In this document: positions 13,301 through 16,965 of the stretch, piece after piece | How positions within the stretch are numbered: position 1 is the first letter of the stretch | Layout: every line of letters begins with the position of its first letter | DNA from: CAYRVF01 sp964427535 | GTDB lineage: Bacteria > Chloroflexota > Ktedonobacteria > Ktedonobacterales > JADMIN01 | Length of the DNA stretch: 16,965 bases | Assembly: GCA_964427535.1 (NCBI GenBank) | Contig: CAYRVF010000112.1 | Coordinates: 1-16,965 of the forward strand | Direction: 5' to 3' | Position numbers and translations under genes: made by a program | The notes under the pieces: model-generated | What the model saw: the letters and a program-made list of their open reading frames with translations, nothing else | The model's database searches: none | What the model was told of the DNA's origin: nothing

Positions 13301-15034
13301 CTGCGAGGGATTGATGGCGTGTCCGGCGGGAGTCATGCCCATACCGCTCGCATCCGTCCGCGCGGCGGGGATGACCAGCGGCAGTGGATCGTCCCACACC
13401 TCATAGGTGAGGACGCTGCCGGAGGCGACGTGGTCATAGATCCACTGCGACGCTTGCACGCGCGTATTCGGCGCGCTATACACGTTGACCAGCGCCAACG
13501 TCGAGAATACCGCACTGCCGAGCACGGCCAGCCCAAGGGCAACACAGACCAGCCGCCACCAGCTCGTGCCCCACAGCGAGACCAGTCGCCGCGCGAGACG
13601 GCTCGCGAACGGATCAGGGATGCGTGAGCTGGCAGTCTGACCAAGCTGTGCCTGCCACGACGCCACACGCAGCCGCCGCACGCCCCACACCATCAGCCCG
13701 GCAAGGCCCGCCGCGCCGCAGAGCGCGAGGGGTGCGAAGATCGGCAGCATGTAGCGGCTAAACTTGGTATACGCCCCGCCAACGACCGCGAAATAGACGA
13801 CCACCCAACCGACAATCAGCATCCAGTCGTCGTCGAGCGAGCGCCAGAGCCGGGCGGCGGCCCAGCAGAGTCCGCCGATCCCCAGCACACCAAGCGGCAG
13901 CCCTATATCGAAGAGCAGCATCTGCCGCAGCGGATATAGATACGGCGCGGTCCCCGAGAACTGGCGCACATAGGGGTAGTCGAGCACGCCCTGAGAGAGC
14001 TGCGTCTGCTCCGTCACCTGCGCGTGGAACTCCGACCAGTCGATCAGCGCGTACGGGCTGACGATCACGAAGACGAGCACTGCCGCGCCGAGTACGCCAA
14101 GCGCCGCGAGCACCGCCTGATCGAAGTTCGTCCGCCGCCAGCGCAGCGCCAGCGCCAGCGAAATCGGCACGAGCAGGGGCAGCGCGCTCACTTTGGTCGC
14201 CATCGCCAGGCCGAAGCTCGCACCAACCCATATGCCAGCGACCCACGGCCCCCAGATGCCCGCGGGAAGCGCCGCGCTGAGGTCCGCGCGTGCCTCTGCA
14301 GCACGTGGCCGACGCTCGCCGCCCTGGGCCAGCGCGACGCACGCGAGCAGCGTCAGCAGCACGAAGAACAGCAGCACGGTATCGACGGCGTAGAAGTGCG
14401 CGACCTGCACCTCAAACGGCGTAAACGCGACAAACGCCGCCGCGAGGGGCGCCACCCACGCCCGCGTCAGCCGCCGTGCCAGCAAACCCGTCAGCAACAC
14501 GGAGCCAGTATCGAACAGCGCGGAGAGCACGCGTCCGACCAGCGTGAAATGGTTGAAGTCGATCCAGGTGCCGCCATCCGAGGGCACGAACCGACCGCCG
14601 GTCAGCGAGGTGAGCCAGGCGAGCAGATGGGTTACGACCGCGAGCAGATAGAGCGGAAACGACCCGTAGGCGAAGAAATGCGGATTGAGCGGCGAGGACG
14701 GTGAGAGCAACCAGCCTGGACCGGTGTACGACGGATCGCAACTGCTTCCGCGCGGCGTCCCTGGCAGCGTCAGGCACATCGAGCGGAAGACGATCTGGCG
14801 CTCATCCGGATGCAGATGCGTGTTCGCGTCCCAGTTGAGACCGTAGAGCCGGGGAACGAGCGAGAACAACGTGACGGCCACGAGCAGCCAGAGCGACCAA
14901 TCGCGGGCCAGCATCCAGCGCACCAGCGTCGAGGCGCTCGAACGCGCCCACTCTGACATCGAGACGCGCGCCGCACGCGCTGTCTCAGCAAGGACCTCGG
15001 GAGGTGACCCGCTCGTCTCGGCTGACCGGCTCAT
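10388..15034 (-). CDS. Fusion of GT39-like glycosyltransferase and Chlor_Arch_YYY / DUF2298 domain
   Basis: A 1548-aa polytopic membrane protein in two halves. The N-terminal half (about 40-690) resembles dolichyl-phosphate-mannose/ArnT-type GT-C enzymes: a first membrane segment is followed by a loop with HLHPDERQ (H75, D77, E78), many helices, then an outer domain ending VYDHPPVWIFTR. The second half (about 740-1548) is a complete YYY domain: LPPADPWYSGGYINYYYYG (889-907), ITEFPFWSFLYGDLHAH (1003-1019), EFIYLRD (1252-1258), RMNTVFKFYYQAW (1267-1279) and YGRVSIYTGLPSVLGW (1435-1450). It is a paralogue of the next gene. TIGR03662 describes single-domain proteins and a class with an extra N-terminal region, two copies and TPRs; this one-copy GT39 fusion differs from that. 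The start is uncertain: ATG 15034 chosen, ATG 14959 possible; a TTG at 15274 coincides with the promoter. A Cys pair occurs near the C-terminus (CYMTDAQNAC). Confidence 0.85.
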   Translation of the reverse strand: MSRSAETSGSPPEVLAETARAARVSMSEWARSSASTLVRWMLARDWSLWLLVAVTLFSLVPRLYGLNWDANTHLHPDERQIVFRSMCLTLPGTPRGSSCDPSYTGPGWLLSPSSPLNPHFFAYGSFPLYLLAVVTHLLAWLTSLTGGRFVPSDGGTWIDFNHFTLVGRVLSALFDTGSVLLTGLLARRLTRAWVAPLAAAFVAFTPFEVQVAHFYAVDTVLLFFVLLTLLACVALAQGGERRPRAAEARADLSAALPAGIWGPWVAGIWVGASFGLAMATKVSALPLLVPISLALALRWRRTNFDQAVLAALGVLGAAVLVFVIVSPYALIDWSEFHAQVTEQTQLSQGVLDYPYVRQFSGTAPYLYPLRQMLLFDIGLPLGVLGIGGLCWAAARLWRSLDDDWMLIVGWVVVYFAVVGGAYTKFSRYMLPIFAPLALCGAAGLAGLMVWGVRRLRVASWQAQLGQTASSRIPDPFASRLARRLVSLWGTSWWRLVCVALGLAVLGSAVFSTLALVNVYSAPNTRVQASQWIYDHVASGSVLTYEVWDDPLPLVIPAARTDASGMGMTPAGHAINPSQYNQIGLNLYDSDTPQKAAELSQQLALANVIVLSSQRLVGSIPKLPDRYPMTTRYYDLLFSGQLGFHLAAHFEAHPHLLGYTLDDSTADESFSVYDHPPVWIFTRTGSGLSAKQINAALTSGVHLPAATNRPASEKSLLLPAANAAAVNASAPLGVQFSPSSLANRVPVLWWLLVVELLGVIAFPLAYLAFPRLIDRGWGLSKLLGPLVAAYLVWISASLRVVPFTALSVVGACALVACASAAVLYFRWRQIGDFVRAHWRVLAVCEACFLAAFALFLWIRALDPDLWHIYRGGEKPMEIAFLDGILRSRYLPPADPWYSGGYINYYYYGQYLVAVLIKLTGIVPTTAFNLALPLLYGLTFTAAFSLVASLTRRVWAGVLAGCALLLVTNLDGLLQLIGQWQAILAGSLPPQFDYWQSSRVIPYVITEFPFWSFLYGDLHAHLIDLPIVVFMLTGCASLVLHGGERMRWRSALPTLGVLALALGTAWCTNTWDVPVFAGLIAVFLALACLPVGRSSSWTLVGKALDWRTIRSYAVAVVVTLGAPYALFLPFHQDYQSFVSGTGPVTTPTAPAQFLTVFGLWLFVVASFFFVELYTRIRRDWPQVFGDRTGPATFWIAAGVWVALLALGTLIGVKVLLAYLMLAGVFLLFDPRHSRARVLTYVLLLAGLAIPFALEFIYLRDFLDNSPWERMNTVFKFYYQAWTLLALGSTLAFVYLLRAARAHWMPETSTDVPTPEPDATPEYPADTADVPGPGVTHQSVDLVPVAARRVWAVLLLALVVACCIFPLEGTQVRVRDPQVWAAVQPPPNGIQPQGLSLDGFAYMYGWYPSDAAAITWMNQHLAGIPTIVEASNGPYQWYGRVSIYTGLPSVLGWSSHEAQQREPGDVYARQADVQQFYGTSDPNQALSFLRQYGVRYIYLGNLERTCYMTDAQNACVAMSQGAQAKLTTLEHAGYLRTVYGSQGVVIYQVVK

Positions 15035-15245
15035 ATCCCGCTGGAGCGCACGTGACTCGCTCGGCTGTGGTGGGGCCGCGCCGATCGGGCGTGATGCGTT
15101 CCCTCGGCGTGCAAGCTCTCTCCACACACCACTTCTCCGCTCTCGTGGGCTATCAGGCACGCGGGCGCGACGCTTCGTGCTGCAGGAGCCGCTGCTCAGG
15201 ACATCAGAGTGTTCGGGCCATATGATAGGCGCGACGCGCACCCGA

Positions 15246-15274
15246 ATTGTAGCATCGGCCTCTGATGCCCGCAA
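15246..15274 (-). promoter_or_regulatory. Promoter of the GT39-YYY / YYY / Agl23-like / rnc transcript
   Basis: On the minus strand TTGCGG (15274-15269) and TACAAT (15251-15246) are separated by exactly 17 bases, about 30 bases beyond the coaBC stop. Transcription would start near 15239, about 205 bases before ATG 15034. The -10 box matches consensus in five of six positions; the -35 matches less well. The region 15035-15245 holds no gene I can support. Confidence 0.5.
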
Positions 15275-15303
15275 AGCGCGTAGCTCATAGCTCCCGCAGG
15301 CCT

Positions 15304-16581
15304 CTACTCATGGGGTCTTGGCCGCGCATCAACGACGGCGTCGGACTCACCGGCCCGCGCACGCAATAACGGCACGATGCGGTCCCAGAGGGCGCGTGCG
15401 ACCTCCTGCTTGGGGAGCAGGGGCAGATGCTCGACGGTGCCCTCAGACGTGAGAATGCTGACCTCGTTCGTCGGCGTGCCGAAGCCGCTGCCCGCACGGG
15501 TGACATCGTTCGCGACGAGCAGATCGAGCCGTTTGGAGGCGAGCTTGGCGGCGCCGTTCGCGAGCAGGTCCGCCGTCTCCGCCGCGAAGCCAACGCGCAC
15601 GAGGTGCCGCGCGCGAGGGTCATCAGAGAGCTCGGCGAGGATGTCGGGGTTGCGCACGAGATGCAGGGTCAGCGATCCGTCGGCATTCTCTGAGGCCGAG
15701 CCCTTCTTGATCTTCTGTCTGGAGGGGTGTTCGACACGGTAGTCGGAGACCGCAGCGGCCATCACGAGCACCTCCGCCGTAGCGATCGTCTCGCGCACGA
15801 CGTCGCGCATCTGCAACGCCGTCTGCACCCGCCGCACCTCGACACCATCGGGGGCAGGCGCCGTCACGGCACCGGCGACGACGACGACGTTCGCTCCACG
15901 CGCGCGTGCCTCCTCGGCGATCGCGAAGCCCATGATGCCGCTCGACCGGTTGCCGATATAGCGCACGGGATCGATCGGCTCTTGCGTGCCCCCCGCGGTG
16001 ACGACCACCGTACGCCCGGCGAGGTCGTGCTGCCTGCCCAGCACACCGGCGAGCGCATCCAACAGGGTTTGCGTCTCGGGGAAGCGGCCCACACCCTCGG
16101 CACCGGAAGCGAGATGGCCCGTCTCTGGCGGAATGAGAACCGCACCCCGTTCGCGCAACAGGGCAAGATTCGCCTGTGTCGCGGGGTGCAAGTACATGTG
16201 GTGTTCCATCGCCGGAGCCAGCACGAGCGGCGCGGTGGCTGAGAGCGCGACCGTCGTCAGCATGTCGCTGGCGATGCCGTGCGCCAGCTTCGCGATCACG
16301 TCGGCCGTCGCGGGCGCGACGACGAGGAGGTCCGCCGAGCGGGCGAGATCAATATGGCGCGCGGCCGATTCGCCGGTCGGCTCCCAGAGGTGAGTGTAGA
16401 CCGGCCGGTGGCTGAGGGTCGCGAAGGTCAGCGGGCGAACGAACTCCTGGGCATGCTCAGTCAGAATAACATCTACCAGTGCGCCCGCCTGCTGGAGCTT
16501 GCTGACGAGATCGGCCGCCTTATAGGCCGCAATGCCGCCAGATACGCCCAGCACAATCCGCTTGCCGTCGAAGGCCGTCAT
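15304..16581 (-). CDS. coaBC: Phosphopantothenoylcysteine decarboxylase / phosphopantothenate-cysteine ligase
   Basis: Bifunctional enzyme for two successive steps of coenzyme A synthesis: joining of cysteine to 4'-phosphopantothenate, and decarboxylation of the product. The 425-aa length is typical. The N-terminal flavoprotein CoaC part (about 1-185) shows SGGIAAYKA, H76 in ARHIDLARSAD, and LAPAMEHHMY (121-130). The CoaB part (about 188-405) shows VTAGGTQEPIDPVRYIGNRSSG with N211, AAAVSDYR, the KIKK lysines (290-293) and a VANDV motif. Compared with the E. coli enzyme as I remember it, N125 is replaced by E126 and C158 by S159. ATG 16581 has GGAG eight bases upstream; a GTG at 16590 would add three residues. 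It is the first protein gene after the 5S terminator and is separated from the next gene by a promoter. Confidence 0.95.
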   Translation of the reverse strand: MTAFDGKRIVLGVSGGIAAYKAADLVSKLQQAGALVDVILTEHAQEFVRPLTFATLSHRPVYTHLWEPTGESAARHIDLARSADLLVVAPATADVIAKLAHGIASDMLTTVALSATAPLVLAPAMEHHMYLHPATQANLALLRERGAVLIPPETGHLASGAEGVGRFPETQTLLDALAGVLGRQHDLAGRTVVVTAGGTQEPIDPVRYIGNRSSGIMGFAIAEEARARGANVVVVAGAVTAPAPDGVEVRRVQTALQMRDVVRETIATAEVLVMAAAVSDYRVEHPSRQKIKKGSASENADGSLTLHLVRNPDILAELSDDPRARHLVRVGFAAETADLLANGAAKLASKRLDLLVANDVTRAGSGFGTPTNEVSILTSEGTVEHLPLLPKQEVARALWDRIVPLLRARAGESDAVVDARPRPHE

Positions 16582-16653
16582 GCCGCACACTCCACGAATC
16601 TCGCGTCACACGCTGGCGCCACACAATTGGTCATCTTGCTGAATGGTATAACA

Positions 16654-16685
16654 AACGGCCCGAAGCGGGTATGCTTCGGGCCGTT
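16654..16685 (-). terminator. Intrinsic terminator after 5S rRNA
   Basis: A perfect 13-bp stem (AACGGCCCGAAGC / GCTTCGGGCCGTT) with a 6-base loop is followed on the minus strand by TGTTATACC. It lies 26 bases after the 5S 3' end and ends the RNA gene transcript before coaBC. Confidence 0.85.
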
Positions 16686-16700
16686 GGGATTCAGTTCGGT

Positions 16701-16840
16701 GCGCGCTGGGGAACCGGCAACGTCCTATTGTCCCACAGGGCTTCCCCTGCAGTATCGTCGGGGCTGGAGGGCTTAACGACCGTGTTCGGGATGGGAACGG
16801 GTGGAACCCCTCCGCTACAGTCACCAGCTCCCCAGCGCGC
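16701..16840 (-). other. Processing stem flanking 5S rRNA
   Basis: GCGCGCTGGGGA (16701-16712) and TCCCCAGCGCGC (16829-16840) are perfect reverse complements, 12 bp, enclosing the 5S and extending its own terminal helix. Such precursor stems are typical RNase cleavage sites in rRNA maturation. Confidence 0.75.
16712..16829 (-). rRNA. rrf: 5S ribosomal RNA
   Basis: About 118 bases. The strand shows GTAGCG near the 5' end, then CCATCCCGAACACGG, the conserved loop region of bacterial 5S. The terminal helix forms between AGCTGGTGAC (5') and GTTGCCGGTT (3'), ten pairs including G-U wobbles. Ends were set by this helix and may be off by one to three bases. A perfect flanking stem and a terminator follow. 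The nearest upstream RNA is a tRNA-Ala, not 23S. Confidence 0.93.
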
Positions 16841-16910
16841 ATCGCTGAGTCGCGAGAATGTTCTCACACGTGATCGAATCGACTGCCGCGGCTCTCAGGT
16901 AGCGCGGCGT

Positions 16911-16965
16911 TGGTGGAGACGAGGGGACTCGAACCCCTGACCCTCTGGATGCAAACCAGATGCTC
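16911..16965 (-). tRNA. tRNA-Ala(TGC), 5' part cut by the window edge
   Basis: Reading the minus strand into the gene's 3' part: anticodon stem TCTGG/CCAGA with loop TTTGCAT (anticodon TGC, complement at 16951-16953), short variable loop, T arm AGGGG-TTCGAGT-CCCCT, acceptor strand CGTCTCC, discriminator A and encoded CCA. The acceptor strand has T at position 70, as needed for the G3-U70 alanine identity pair. The D arm and 5' acceptor strand lie outside the window. It lies 81 bases upstream of the 5S gene; I see nothing further in that spacer except a short GAGAA/TTCTC palindrome. Confidence 0.93.

Noticed and set aside
14024..14704. A 226-codon open frame on the plus strand
   Set aside because: It is antisense to the GT39-like half and Arg/Gln/Glu-rich, the usual antisense artefact here.

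Overview
The window looks like a piece of a high-GC chromosome, most likely from the phylum Chloroflexota (Chloroflexi). The main support is a set of three membrane proteins of the paired TIGR03662 (Chlor_Arch_YYY / DUF2298) and TIGR03663 (Agl23-like) families, which are known mainly from Chloroflexi and Archaea. The bacterial 5S rRNA, coaBC, rnc and consensus -35/-10 boxes rule out an archaeon. All identified genes lie on the minus strand, so transcription runs from right to left. The assignment rests on remembered family signatures; no search was run.

From right to left: a tRNA-Ala(TGC), cut by the right edge, lies 81 bases upstream of a 5S rRNA, which has a perfect 12-bp processing stem and a strong terminator. 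Next comes coaBC (coenzyme A synthesis). Then, from a good sigma70-type promoter, comes a block of very large polytopic membrane proteins: a 1548-aa fusion of a GT39-like glycosyltransferase with a YYY (DUF2298) domain, a stand-alone 858-aa YYY protein, and an 855-aa TIGR03663/Agl23-like protein. Their start and stop codons overlap by one base (TGATG, TAATG). rnc (RNase III) follows 53 bases later. This block is the most intriguing part: probably an envelope, lipid or protein glycosylation module of unsettled function.

Between rnc and the next operon (about 4136-4468) there is no gene. The stretch holds inverted copies of a roughly 38-base palindromic repeat and a 14-base direct repeat. To its left a TTGACA/TACAAT promoter drives etfB-etfA and then a membrane-bound iron-sulfur oxidoreductase of the EMO/EtfD type, cut by the left edge. 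Together these would pass electrons from acyl-CoA dehydrogenases through the electron transfer flavoprotein into the menaquinone pool.

The EMO gene contains a 10-N assembly gap. Its length cannot be literal, because the reading frames on either side disagree; the gap most likely hides about 90 bases. The long open frames on the plus strand are antisense shadows of these genes.
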